Shown here one piece after another: positions 17,688-27,081 of a stretch of DNA of 52,282 nucleotides; within the stretch, counting starts at the first letter, position 1; each line of letters opens with the position of its first letter. This DNA is from Comamonadaceae bacterium. Lineage in GTDB: Bacteria; Pseudomonadota; Gammaproteobacteria; Burkholderiales; Burkholderiaceae_C. The stretch lies in contig JAECRA010000030.1 in assembly GCA_015999985.1 (NCBI GenBank), forward strand, positions 1 to 52,282, written 5' to 3'. The notes under the pieces were generated by a model, which saw nothing but the letters and a program-made list of their open reading frames with translations, searched no databases and was not told the origin of the DNA. The position numbers and the translations under genes are program-made.

Positions 17688-19078
17688 GTTCTTCAACTGA
17701 TTTGCCAGCTTCTTCAGAGTCCATTGAATCATCTTCCTTGCCTTCCATGAGTGAGCACTCGGCCCATAACGACCTTCTGCCTTGGCTTTCAAGCCGAAAA
17801 AGAGAGCTCAGCAAAGCTGAGGATTTCAGCCTGGTCTACATTCCGCTGGAAAGCTCAAGCCATTGGGCGTTTCATGACGGCGCCATCCGCCACCGCAGCG
17901 GTCGCTTTTTTTCGGTGATCGGCGTCCGCGCTGAAGGTCAGGCGGGTACCGTCGTTGAACAAGCGCTGATGGACCAGCGTGAGATCGGCACACTGGCTTT
18001 GTATTTGCGGCAGCGTCATGGTCGGGCTGAAGTGCTCGTGCAGTTCAAGGCGGAGCCAGGCAATGTGGGTTTGTTCCAGTTGGCGCCGTCCTACCAGGCT
18101 ACGGCCAGCAATACCGACCGTGTGCATGGCGGTGAGAGTCCGCCCTTCGGAGACTGGCTGACTGCCCATGGCGCGTTTGCCTCAGATACTCTTCAGTCCG
18201 AGCAGGGGACACGTTTTTTCGGTAAGCGAAATCGCAATGTGAGCTTGCTGATTCAGGGCGAGGGCGAAGCAAGCTCACCCTATCACGCATGGGTGCCCAT
18301 ACGTCAGCTTTGCGGCTTGCTGTCTGAAAACCATCTGATCAACACAGATCTTCGCTCCACGTTGATCTGCGCCAACTGGGAGATGCTTGCCAATGGCTCG
18401 CCGTTTGCCGGGCAGGGGTTTGCGCAATCCCTGCGCGCGTCTTACGAGCTTGCGGATCACCAGGCCTTGACTCCGCTGGATGAGGTGCTGAGGCAACTTT
18501 CAAGCCACCAAGAGTGGAAGGACGCCCCGAGCATTGTTTCTTTGTCGGCGCTGTTCGGGTGGGGTATGGACGAAGAAGGGCCGGTCCCTCTGAATGGTTC
18601 CGGAAGACCCTTCAGATTCCGACACATACAGGTTCAGTCTGCCAGCCGCGAGGTGCGGGCATGGGACCAGCCCATCGTGCAAAGCGGCGGCGCCGGCCAA
18701 GTCGTGTTGCCGGTAGCAATGGCCGCAGGCGTGCCCCATTTTCTTTTCAAGCAGGTGGCCGAACTGGGCTTCGAAGGCAGGGTGGAGCTGACGTCCGCAG
18801 TCCTGGAGGAGCCTGGTAACCCTGTGAAAAGCGATCTCTTTGGACAGAGCCTCATCGCGAATGGGCGTACCCTGGTTTCCTGCAGACAATCCGAAGAAGG
18901 GGGCCGTTTCCTGTTTGATGAAAACGAATATGCCTTGGTGGACGTGGGCCAAGCCTTCACGCCTCCGGCAGGCTACCACTGGCTCTCGGTCGCGCAAATC
19001 TACACACTCCTGCAGCGGGGCTGCATCTTCACCAATGAGGCTAGGAGCGTCCTGTCGCTGCTGCTGAAATGGCTATAG
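17684..19078 (+). CDS. NDP-hexose 2,3-dehydratase family protein
   Basis: A 464-residue protein of the TylX3/EvaA type. The family removes water from NDP-4-keto-6-deoxyhexoses to give 2-deoxy-3,4-diketo sugars, the first step to 2-deoxysugars in actinomycete antibiotics. It consists of two tandem repeats. Repeat 1 contains FSVIGVRAEG, QALMDQREIGTLALYLRQ and the hallmark KAEPGNVGLFQLAPSYQAT followed by SNTDRVHGGE. Repeat 2 contains FRFRHIQVQSASREVRAWDQP and a shortened core. The usual second substrate-side hallmark in repeat 2 is degraded to SAVLEEPGNPVKS. The GTG at 17684 overlaps the previous stop; an ATG at 17747 is an alternative, and the first 30 Ser-rich residues look dispensable. No ketoreductase, 3-aminotransferase or dTDP-glucose dehydratase gene is nearby. 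Confidence 0.85.
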   Translation: MSSSTDLPASSESIESSSLPSMSEHSAHNDLLPWLSSRKRELSKAEDFSLVYIPLESSSHWAFHDGAIRHRSGRFFSVIGVRAEGQAGTVVEQALMDQREIGTLALYLRQRHGRAEVLVQFKAEPGNVGLFQLAPSYQATASNTDRVHGGESPPFGDWLTAHGAFASDTLQSEQGTRFFGKRNRNVSLLIQGEGEASSPYHAWVPIRQLCGLLSENHLINTDLRSTLICANWEMLANGSPFAGQGFAQSLRASYELADHQALTPLDEVLRQLSSHQEWKDAPSIVSLSALFGWGMDEEGPVPLNGSGRPFRFRHIQVQSASREVRAWDQPIVQSGGAGQVVLPVAMAAGVPHFLFKQVAELGFEGRVELTSAVLEEPGNPVKSDLFGQSLIANGRTLVSCRQSEEGGRFLFDENEYALVDVGQAFTPPAGYHWLSVAQIYTLLQRGCIFTNEARSVLSLLLKWL

Positions 19079-19098
19079 CCGTTTGAGCGCATTTCAGC
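19063..19098. terminator. Possible bidirectional hairpin between convergent genes
   Basis: GCTGAAATG (19063-19071) and its perfect complement CATTTCAGC (19090-19098) enclose a loop with an inner palindrome GGCTATAGCC. It spans the stop codon of the dehydratase gene and lies just before the convergent ankyrin gene end. There is no T-run, so termination is uncertain. Confidence 0.35.
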
Positions 19099-19101
19099 CT
19101 C

Positions 19102-19818
19102 CTAGGCCAGCTCCCTGATCTGCTCTGAGTCCATCAGTCGTTCAATCAGCAGCTCAATCAACACTTCATGGGGAAGGTCGCTTGTCTGTTCCGCGGCTTT
19201 CATGATCGCGGTAAAGCCGCCAGGGTTCTGTGTATGGATGGCTGCCCCGGCGTTTATCAGCACCTGAGCGGTTTGTATGTCGCAATTTCTTGCGGCGATC
19301 ATGAGGGGCGTCAATCCCACTGCGTCAAAGACGTTGAGTTCCTGGGGCGCGCCTAGCAATTGCGCGAATACCCTGACCGTGTCAGTGTGCTGGTTTCTGA
19401 CCGCGAGGAGCAGTGGCGTGTCTCCCAGTGCATGGCTTCTATTGATCTCCGAAGGTGACTTTAGAAGCATTGCCATGTTTCTTGCAGTGGCTGTATCTCC
19501 ATGGCGCGCAGCTGAGCGTAGTTTGCATTGAATGTCATGCTCGGCCATGACGGGGGGCGGCTCGTCAGGGAACACCATCGTGATCTCAACTTCGGCTTGT
19601 TCAAATGGGAATTCGTCGGCGCAAACGATGTCTTGGGCGGACTGAGCTCTCGACAATTGAAGCGAGTCATCGCGCGGGCTTGTGCCTGTGGTGACATGGC
19701 GCGGTTGCGCGGCGGTGGTGGCGACCGAGGCTGATGCCGAGATCAGGTTGTTTGCGAGCGTGCCGTCGCTCAAGGGGCGGGCAAGGCCGTGGTGATGAGA
19801 GGTTTTTGGAAAGTCCAT
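19102..19818 (-). CDS. Ankyrin-repeat protein
   Basis: A 238-residue protein with a low-complexity, probably disordered N-terminal half (about residues 1-85, rich in Ser, Ala, Thr and Pro) and a C-terminal ankyrin domain of about four repeats. Seen: CKLRSAARHGDTATARNMAMLL, GDTPLLLAVRNQHTDTVRVFAQLLG, VGLTPLMIAARNCDIQTAQVLINAGA and GGFTAIMKAAEQTSDLPHEVLIELLIERL. There is no signal peptide or membrane helix. Ankyrin domains bind proteins; the target is unknown. A disordered N-terminus plus a binding domain is the layout of some type III effectors, but no hrp-type promoter box was seen upstream, so a cytoplasmic role is equally possible. The gene stands alone between a convergent gene and groEL. 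Confidence 0.85.
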   Translation of the reverse strand: MDFPKTSHHHGLARPLSDGTLANNLISASASVATTAAQPRHVTTGTSPRDDSLQLSRAQSAQDIVCADEFPFEQAEVEITMVFPDEPPPVMAEHDIQCKLRSAARHGDTATARNMAMLLKSPSEINRSHALGDTPLLLAVRNQHTDTVRVFAQLLGAPQELNVFDAVGLTPLMIAARNCDIQTAQVLINAGAAIHTQNPGGFTAIMKAAEQTSDLPHEVLIELLIERLMDSEQIRELA

Positions 19819-20033
19819 AGGAAGCTATCTCTATCCGCACTCCTACGGCGGGTTTCAAATGGAGCCATGATGGTGGCTGGAAATGCCGACCTCTTGTCAT
19901 GCCAATGCTGGTTAGCGTCAAGAGGGCGGCACATTGATGCAATCTCTTGAGTAACCGGAATTGCACCATCAGTTCCATGACGGCCGAAGTGCCTTGCAGG
20001 ACTGGCGTGCCTTTGGATAAAGGTTCGATGGAC

Positions 20034-20067
20034 AAAAAAAAGAGCCGCACTGGGCGGCTCTTTTTTT
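20034..20067. terminator. Terminator after groEL (bidirectional)
   Basis: The stem AGAGCCGC (20041-20048) pairs with GCGGCTCT (20054-20061) over a five-base loop, with an A-run on the left and a T-run on the right. On the minus strand it ends the groESL transcript about 45 bases after the groEL stop and separates it from the ankyrin gene. Confidence 0.85.
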
Positions 20068-20110
20068 GCAAGCAAGGCAGCACAAGGCTGCCTGTAGCTG
20101 GCGGCAGAAA

Positions 20111-21778
<1,668 letters not shown>

Positions 21779-21830
21779 TCAAGCTCTTGGGCGCTCAGCG
21801 CACCAGCTCAACAAAAAGAAGGGGTTTTTT

Positions 21831-21855
21831 GTGCTCATCGCAGGGCGATGAGCAC
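21831..21855. other. Perfect hairpin between groES and groEL
   Basis: An 11-bp perfect stem (GTGCTCATCGC at 21831-21841 with its complement at 21845-21855) closes a three-base loop in the 110-bp gap between groES and groEL. On the transcribed strand an A-run, not a T-run, follows it, so it is not an intrinsic terminator. Intercistronic hairpins of this kind usually affect mRNA processing or stability. Confidence 0.6.
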
Positions 21856-21867
21856 AGAGAAAAGAGA

Positions 21868-22158
21868 TTACTTTTCGACGACGGCGAAGAGGTCGTCTTC
21901 TTTCATGACCAGCAGTTCGTCGCCATCAACTTTGACGGTCTGGCCGCTGTATTTGCCGAACAGAACGCGGTCGCCCACTTTCACGTTCATGGGAGACAGG
22001 TCACCCTTGTCATTTTTCTTGCCTGGACCAACAGCCAGCACTTCGCCTTGGTCAGGTTTTTCGGCTGCATTTTCGGGAATCACGATGCCGGAGGCAGTCT
22101 TGGTTTCATGCTCGAGGCGCTTGACGATCACGCGATCGGCGAGAGGGCGCAGTTTCAT
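21868..22158 (-). CDS. groS: 10 kDa co-chaperonin
   Basis: A 96-residue GroES subunit, the heptameric lid of the GroEL chamber. Seen: [25 protein letters not shown] at the N-terminus, the mobile loop [18 protein letters not shown], and [20 protein letters not shown], ending [15 protein letters not shown]. The frame extends upstream to 22266, but the ATG at 22158 starts at the exact GroES position and is preceded by AGGAGA. It is followed by groEL after 110 bases. Confidence 0.98.
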   Translation of the reverse strand: MKLRPLADRVIVKRLEHETKTASGIVIPENAAEKPDQGEVLAVGPGKKNDKGDLSPMNVKVGDRVLFGKYSGQTVKVDGDELLVMKEDDLFAVVEK

Positions 22159-22255
22159 ATGTTCTCCTGAAAAGTTGGTCTGAAGTGAAGCTGAAAGCCA
22201 AGCTCGGGGCAAAACGCCACACGCGCTGGCAAAAAGAGCGACGAAGCCAGTGCTG

Positions 22256-22282
22256 TTGGCACTCATCTCCGACGAGTGCTAA
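22256..22282. promoter_or_regulatory. CIRCE element (HrcA operator) of groESL
   Basis: TTGGCACTC, nine bases, then GAGTGCTAA. This is the CIRCE inverted repeat TTAGCACTC-N9-GAGTGCTAA with one mismatch. It is about 100 bases upstream of groES, so repression by HrcA that is relieved on heat shock is expected. The hrcA gene is not in the window. Confidence 0.9.
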
Positions 22283-22398
22283 TGATAAGGGCATTTTGGG
22301 GGATTTCAAGTGAAAGAGGCTCTGTTCGAGATGCATCCGTGTGGATCTCAGTGAGCACTGACTTCTCACTAGAAATTCCCCCTCCCTCTTCGCCCCAT

Positions 22399-22418
22399 CA
22401 TGAAACGTCTGTTTCATG
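22399..22418. promoter_or_regulatory. Candidate RpiR-type operator (distal)
   Basis: An inverted repeat with 8-bp arms, CATGAAAC-GTCT-GTTTCATG, in the gap between groESL and the divergent RpiR-type gene. RpiR-family regulators often bind GAAA...TTTC palindromes, and a second such palindrome lies at 22562-22571. Confidence 0.5.
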
Positions 22419-22524
22419 GTGCGGGAGAATGAACGCTGTGAATTCCGATTGAGAACTACCAGAACCGCCACGAGTTCCCTCTGGGAATGCGGGTAATTAC
22501 CTACTCTAAAACAAAAAATCCTCT

Positions 22525-22571
22525 TTGACACTCACGTACCAAAAATCTATAGTTATGAAACTGAAATTTCA
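22525..22571 (+). promoter_or_regulatory. Sigma70 promoter with overlapping palindrome before the RpiR-type gene
   Basis: TTGACA (22525-22530), a 17-base spacer and TATAGT (22548-22553) make a near-consensus promoter, with transcription expected to begin around 22560. The perfect palindrome TGAAATTTCA (22562-22571) lies exactly at the predicted start, well placed for autorepression. The promoter also implies that the ATG at 22555 lies upstream of the transcript start. Confidence 0.65.
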
Positions 22572-22611
22572 AAACAGCGGCGATTCACTTCGCAAACCAA
22601 CGGACAGCAGC

Positions 22612-23451
22612 ATGCAAGAGCGAATACTGGAGATGCAGCACGACTTCACCGAAAGCGAGCAAAGGCTCGCCGAAGTGGCGCTTGCGCACATGTCCACGCT
22701 GGCTGCCTATTCGGCGACTGAGCTTGCACAGATGGCGGGCGTTTCGAAGGCGACGGCAGGTCGGTTTTTCAGGCGGCTCGGATATGAGTCATTCAACGAT
22801 GCGCGGTCGCGGCAGCGCGACGCAGGTGACAAGGGCTCGCCCCTGTTTGCGCTCGCGGGGATTGAGCCCGGTGGCGTTGTGGCCGAAGAATCCCTGCGCG
22901 CTCATCTTTCCGATGATCTTCAGAATCTTGCGAACACCTTCGAGCGGCTGGATCCTGCTGATCTGAAGAGGGCCACTCTGACGCTTCAAAAAGGCAGGCG
23001 CATTTTCATCGCTGGATTCCGCAATGGACGCGTGCTGGCGCAGTACGCATGGGCCTTGCTTACGCAGTTACGCGATGGCGTTCAGTTGGTACCCGGTGCG
23101 GGGTTGAATCTTGCGGAAGACCTGGCAGATCTGAATGAAGGCGATGTATTGCTCGTCATGGATTTCCGCCGTCGAGTGGCCCTGCTGCGTCCTATGGTCG
23201 AACACGCCAATCAAGTGAGTGCGCAAGTGATCGTGTTAACCGATCCGAGCGCTACCGAATTGCCGGCGCGCGCGGATGTGATCCTGCGCTGCGTCAACAA
23301 AGGCGCAGGCATTTTCGATTCCTATATCGCTGCAATGTCCGTCATCAATCATCTTTGCACGAGCCTCGGCCTTGCGCTGGGCCCTGCCGCCCGGCAGCGT
23401 CTTGCGCAGATCGAGGCTTTGCATGACCACTACGGCGATTTGCATCGCTGA
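22612..23451 (+). CDS. RpiR/MurR-family transcriptional regulator
   Basis: A regulator of about 279 residues with an N-terminal helix-turn-helix (ESEQRLAEVALAHMSTLAAYSATELAQMAGVSKATAGRFFRRLGYESFNDAR) and a C-terminal SIS domain (IFIAGFRNGRVLAQYAWALL, VLLVMDFRRRV, VIVLTDPSATELPARADVILRC). SIS domains usually sense a phosphorylated or amino sugar, but in amino acid or hydantoin clusters the ligand can differ. Longer frames start at 22525 (TTG) or 22555 (ATG); the predicted promoter at 22525-22553 makes the ATG at 22612 more likely. It is transcribed with, and probably controls, the dpaL-carbamoylase-MFS cluster, which starts 21 bases later. Confidence 0.88.
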   Translation: MQERILEMQHDFTESEQRLAEVALAHMSTLAAYSATELAQMAGVSKATAGRFFRRLGYESFNDARSRQRDAGDKGSPLFALAGIEPGGVVAEESLRAHLSDDLQNLANTFERLDPADLKRATLTLQKGRRIFIAGFRNGRVLAQYAWALLTQLRDGVQLVPGAGLNLAEDLADLNEGDVLLVMDFRRRVALLRPMVEHANQVSAQVIVLTDPSATELPARADVILRCVNKGAGIFDSYIAAMSVINHLCTSLGLALGPAARQRLAQIEALHDHYGDLHR

Positions 23452-23472
23452 TTTTTTTACTGGAGACTGTCC

Positions 23473-24705
23473 TTGAGCCACCCCTTGCCCAACCTTCGTT
23501 TGCAAAGCACCCTGAATGGCGCTGCACAACCGCATGCTGAATATGGCGCGAAAGAGCGCGCCATTCTGGGCGGTGATGCCTATACGCTTGCAGCGTCCGA
23601 AATCAAACAGTGGCCGGGTTACAAGCAGACGCCGCTGGTCTCGCTCAAGGGGCTGGCAAAAACGGTGGACCTTGCTGCCATCCACTACAAGGATGAAGGA
23701 GGCCGCTTTGGACTTGGCAGCTTCAAGGCGTTGGGCGGTGCTTACGCTGTGAGCCGTTTGCTAATCCGCGAAATCAAGGCGCGATCTGGCGCGGCCAAGG
23801 TAGGGGTGGAAGATCTACTTAGTGGCAAATACGCTGACATCGTCAAGAGTATCACCGTGACTTGCGCAACAGATGGCAACCATGGCCGCTCTGTGGCCTG
23901 GGGCGCGCAACGGTTTGGGTGTCAATGTGTGATCTATGTGCATGCTACGGTCAGCCAGGGTCGTGTAGAGGCTATTGCGCACTACGGCGCCAAGGTGGTA
24001 CGCACGGCCGGCAACTATGACGGTGCAGTTCGCCAGGCGGCAGAAGACGCGGCGCGTGAAGGGCGCTTTGTGGTTTCAGATACGTCCTATGAAGGCTATA
24101 TGGATGTGCCCAAGGACGTCATGCAAGGTTATGCGGTGATGGCCGAAGAAGCCATATCGCAATGGCCCGAAAAAGATCTTCCAACCCACGTGTTCCTGCA
24201 GGGCGGTGTAGGTGGCCTGGCGGCTGCGGTCTGCGCGCATCTTTGGGAAAAACTGGGAGACCACCGTCCGCGTTTCGTAATTGTCGAGCCCGATAAGGCT
24301 GCATGCTTGTTCGAAAGCGCCAAGGCCGGAAAACCTGTTGCCGTACATGGTGATCTCGATACGGTTATGGCAGGCCTGGCGTGTGGCGAGGTGTCTTTGC
24401 TGGCGTGGGAGATCCTGCGTCCGGGCGCTGCAGCGTTCATGACGATTGATGACGAATCGGCCCTGGAAGCCATGCGAATCCTGGCTGACAGCCGCTACGG
24501 CGATGATTGCATTGTGGCCGGTGAATCTGCCGTGGCAGGTTTGGTCGGCTGCCTTGGTGCGGCGGCAAACGAGCTTGTTCGCAAGCAGTTGGGTCTTGAT
24601 GGAGCGAGTCGTGTCTTGGTTTTCGGCAGCGAAGGCGCGACAGATCCAGAGCTTTATCAGCGTATTGTCGGTAGGTCCCACGACGTTGTCCTGGAAGCTG
24701 CATGA
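23473..24705 (+). CDS. dpaL: Diaminopropionate ammonia-lyase
   Basis: A 410-residue fold-type II PLP enzyme. The E. coli homologue YgeX splits 2,3-diaminopropionate into pyruvate and two ammonia, and accepts both D- and L-forms. Seen: YKQTPLVSLKGLAKTVDLAAIHYKDEGGRFGLGSFKALGGAYA with the PLP lysine at about residue 85, VTCATDGNHGRSVAWGAQRFGC, GRVEAIAHYGAKVVRTAGNYDGAV, and the glycine-rich phosphate loop in LQGGVGGLAAAV. The start is a TTG with GGAGA upstream; no good ATG lies nearby. It overlaps the following amidohydrolase gene by four bases. In E. coli, ygeX sits with hydrolases and hydantoinase-like genes, as here. Confidence 0.92.
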   Translation: MSHPLPNLRLQSTLNGAAQPHAEYGAKERAILGGDAYTLAASEIKQWPGYKQTPLVSLKGLAKTVDLAAIHYKDEGGRFGLGSFKALGGAYAVSRLLIREIKARSGAAKVGVEDLLSGKYADIVKSITVTCATDGNHGRSVAWGAQRFGCQCVIYVHATVSQGRVEAIAHYGAKVVRTAGNYDGAVRQAAEDAAREGRFVVSDTSYEGYMDVPKDVMQGYAVMAEEAISQWPEKDLPTHVFLQGGVGGLAAAVCAHLWEKLGDHRPRFVIVEPDKAACLFESAKAGKPVAVHGDLDTVMAGLACGEVSLLAWEILRPGAAAFMTIDDESALEAMRILADSRYGDDCIVAGESAVAGLVGCLGAAANELVRKQLGLDGASRVLVFGSEGATDPELYQRIVGRSHDVVLEAA

Positions 24706-25967
24706 GCGCGCTTGTCAAGAGCCGCGGCGATGCGGGGAGCCAGTTGCAGATTGATCAGGCACGGTTGCTTGCACGCATTTCAGCGCTGGGCGAAGTGGGC
24801 GCGATCGATGGCGGTGGTGTATGCCGTCTCGCACTGACCGATGCCGACCGCGACGGACGTGATCTGGTGGTTTGTTGGATGAAGGAGCTGGGTCTGGCTG
24901 TGTCGGTCGACGGCATCGGTAACGTGGTGGGCGTGCGCGCTGGCCGTGAAGATCTCGCTCCGGTGATGACGGGCTCGCACATCGACACGGTACGCACCGG
25001 GGGGCGTTATGACGGAAATCTGGGCGTGCTCGCTGGACTTGAAGTGATGGCGAGTTTGAATGACGCCCATGTTGTGACCAAACGGCCGTTGGCTGTTGCC
25101 TTCTTCACCAACGAAGAAGGAGCGCGCTTTGCCCCGGACATGATGGGCAGTCAGGTGTATCAGGGTGATCTGGCGCTGGAAGAAGCGCTCGATACCGTGG
25201 GTATAGACGGCACCAGTGTGAGGGAGAATCTGCGGCGCATCGGCTACGAAGGCGAGGCGCCGGTTGGCAAAAACCATGTGCATGCGTTTGTCGAGCTGCA
25301 TGTGGAGCAGGGCCCTGTGTTGGAGCACGAAGGCATCACGATTGGTGCGGTCACCGGTGTGCAAGGCATTCACTGGACCGAGCTCACAGTGGACGGTGTC
25401 TCCAACCACGCGGGGACAACACCCATGGCGCTGCGGCGTGACGCCGGCTTCGTGGCGATGCGCATCGCTGCGTTTGCACGAGAAGTGGCCGCTGAGATAG
25501 GGAAAGGACAACTTGCCACGGTGGGGCAGATCAATCTCACTCCCAACCTCATCAACGTGATCCCGAACCGCGCAGTCTTCACACTCGATTTACGCAATAC
25601 CGATGCGCAGGCGTTGAAAAGAGCAGTAGACAAAGTGTTCACGTTTGCTTTGCAGGTCGCTGAAAAGGAAGGCGTGAAGCTCACGCACCGCTCGCTTGCC
25701 AACTTCGACCCAGTAGCGTTTGACGAGCGCATCATTGCCCGCGTGGAATCATTGGCCAAAGAGCAGGGTCATTCCGTGCGTCGCATGCCCAGCGGGGCTG
25801 GGCACGACGCGCAAATGCTGGCTCGCATGTGCCCCGCAGGAATGATTTTTGTGCCAAGCGTCGCGGGTCTTTCGCACAACGTGAAGGAATTCACGCACGC
25901 TGCTGACATTGGCGCGGGAGCGAATCTGTTGCTCTCGTTAATGACTGAACTTGCCGAGCAGCCATAA
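24702..25967 (+). CDS. M20-family amidohydrolase (allantoate amidohydrolase / N-carbamoyl-L-amino acid hydrolase type)
   Basis: A 421-residue zinc-dependent hydrolase of the AllC/HyuC/beta-ureidopropionase group. These enzymes remove the carbamoyl group from N-carbamoyl-L-amino acids or open allantoate. Seen: the metal-binding TGSHIDTVRTGGRYDGNLGVLAGLEV (His93 and Asp104), FFTNEEGARFAPDMMGSQVY with the catalytic glutamates, FVELHVEQGPVLEHEGITIG, the dimerisation-domain TVDGVSNHAGTTPMALRRDA, and SGAGHDAQMLARMCPAGMIFVPSVAGLSHN at the C-terminus. Allantoate and carbamoyl-amino-acid hydrolases cannot be separated by eye; the neighbouring D-carbamoylase and diaminopropionase favour a carbamoyl-amino acid. 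It overlaps dpaL by four bases. Confidence 0.9.
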   Translation: MSALVKSRGDAGSQLQIDQARLLARISALGEVGAIDGGGVCRLALTDADRDGRDLVVCWMKELGLAVSVDGIGNVVGVRAGREDLAPVMTGSHIDTVRTGGRYDGNLGVLAGLEVMASLNDAHVVTKRPLAVAFFTNEEGARFAPDMMGSQVYQGDLALEEALDTVGIDGTSVRENLRRIGYEGEAPVGKNHVHAFVELHVEQGPVLEHEGITIGAVTGVQGIHWTELTVDGVSNHAGTTPMALRRDAGFVAMRIAAFAREVAAEIGKGQLATVGQINLTPNLINVIPNRAVFTLDLRNTDAQALKRAVDKVFTFALQVAEKEGVKLTHRSLANFDPVAFDERIIARVESLAKEQGHSVRRMPSGAGHDAQMLARMCPAGMIFVPSVAGLSHNVKEFTHAADIGAGANLLLSLMTELAEQP

Positions 25968-26011
25968 GGCGCTATCGGCTACCTATCTGAAGACAGAAAG
26001 AGACAAATCCA

Positions 26012-26950
26012 ATGACCCGTATTGTCAACGTAGCAGCAGCACAGCTGGGCCCTATACAGCGCAGCACTTCTCGTGCCGAAGTGGTCGAGCGCCTGCTTGC
26101 ACATCTGCACAACGCGGCAGCCATGGGCTGCCATCTGGTGGTTTTTCCGGAGCTTGCGCTGACCACGTTCTTCCCGCGCTGGTATCTGGAAGACCCTGCG
26201 GAAATGAACATGTTCTATGAGAGCCAGATGCCTGGCCCCGCGACGCAGAAGCTGTTTGATGCAGCGAAGAAACTTGGCATCGGCTTCTATCTTGGCTATG
26301 CAGAGCTGAGTGTGGAAAACGGTGTCGCGCATCGCTACAACACTTCCATCCTCGTGGGGCGTGACGGCGAGATTATTGGTAAGTACCGCAAGGTGCACCT
26401 GCCTGGCCACGCACAGAATGAACCTTGGCGTGCGTTCCAGCATCTGGAGAAATACTATTTTGAGCCCGGCCCATCGTTCGATGTGTGGCGAGCGTTTGGC
26501 GGTGTCATGGGTATGGCGCTGTGTAACGACCGTCGCTGGTCGGAGACATACCGCGTGATGGGGCTGCAGGGAGTGGAAATGATCATGCTGGGCTACAACA
26601 CGCCCGTGCACAATCCGCCCGCACCTGAACACGATGATCTGTCGATGTTTCACAACCAACTGGTGATGCAGGCAGGTGCCTATCAGAACGGCACCTGGGT
26701 AGTCGGTGTCGCCAAGGCAGGCAAGGAAGAGGGCTGCGAAATGATTGGCGGCACTTGCATCATCGCGCCTTCCGGAGAAGTGGTGGCGGCCTGCTCGACC
26801 AAGGGTGACGAACTGGCGATTGCCCGCTGCGATCTGGATCTGTGCAACTCCTACAAGAACACCACTTTCAACTTTGATCGCCATCGCCGACCAGAAGCGT
26901 ATGCGCGCATCACCGAGCAACGAGGCGCGACTGCGCCAGCAGCTGTGTAG
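26012..26950 (+). CDS. N-carbamoyl-D-amino acid hydrolase (nitrilase superfamily)
   Basis: A 312-residue carbon-nitrogen hydrolase closely resembling the Agrobacterium D-carbamoylase. It hydrolyses N-carbamoyl-D-amino acids to the D-amino acid, carbon dioxide and ammonia. The catalytic triad is in place: Glu47 (VFPELALTTFFPRW), Lys127 (GKYRKVHLPGH) and Cys171 (MGMALCNDRRWSETYR). The D-carbamoylase-specific segments MLGYNTPVHNPPAPEHDD and NTTFNFDRHRRPEAY are also present, so this is more than a generic nitrilase match. The 44-base gap to the previous gene still fits one operon. The window therefore pairs an L-type and a D-type carbamoylase beside DpaL. Confidence 0.93.
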   Translation: MTRIVNVAAAQLGPIQRSTSRAEVVERLLAHLHNAAAMGCHLVVFPELALTTFFPRWYLEDPAEMNMFYESQMPGPATQKLFDAAKKLGIGFYLGYAELSVENGVAHRYNTSILVGRDGEIIGKYRKVHLPGHAQNEPWRAFQHLEKYYFEPGPSFDVWRAFGGVMGMALCNDRRWSETYRVMGLQGVEMIMLGYNTPVHNPPAPEHDDLSMFHNQLVMQAGAYQNGTWVVGVAKAGKEEGCEMIGGTCIIAPSGEVVAACSTKGDELAIARCDLDLCNSYKNTTFNFDRHRRPEAYARITEQRGATAPAAV

Positions 26951-27081
26951 CTATAGCGAACGACTAGCGAACGACTTCAGTTCGTCTGCCGTCGTTAAGC
27001 CAATTCTTTAGAAAATCAGATGCAGGCGTAGAGCGACCCGCAGGGGATAGCCTTGTCTGCGAAAATCACGAGGAGACAACA

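Noticed and set aside
21831..21855. Intrinsic terminator between groES and groEL
   Set aside because: On the transcribed strand the stem is followed by an A-run, not a T-run.
26012..26920. Long minus-strand frame opposite the D-carbamoylase gene
   Set aside because: The plus-strand frame carries the complete catalytic triad; the antisense frame has no motif.
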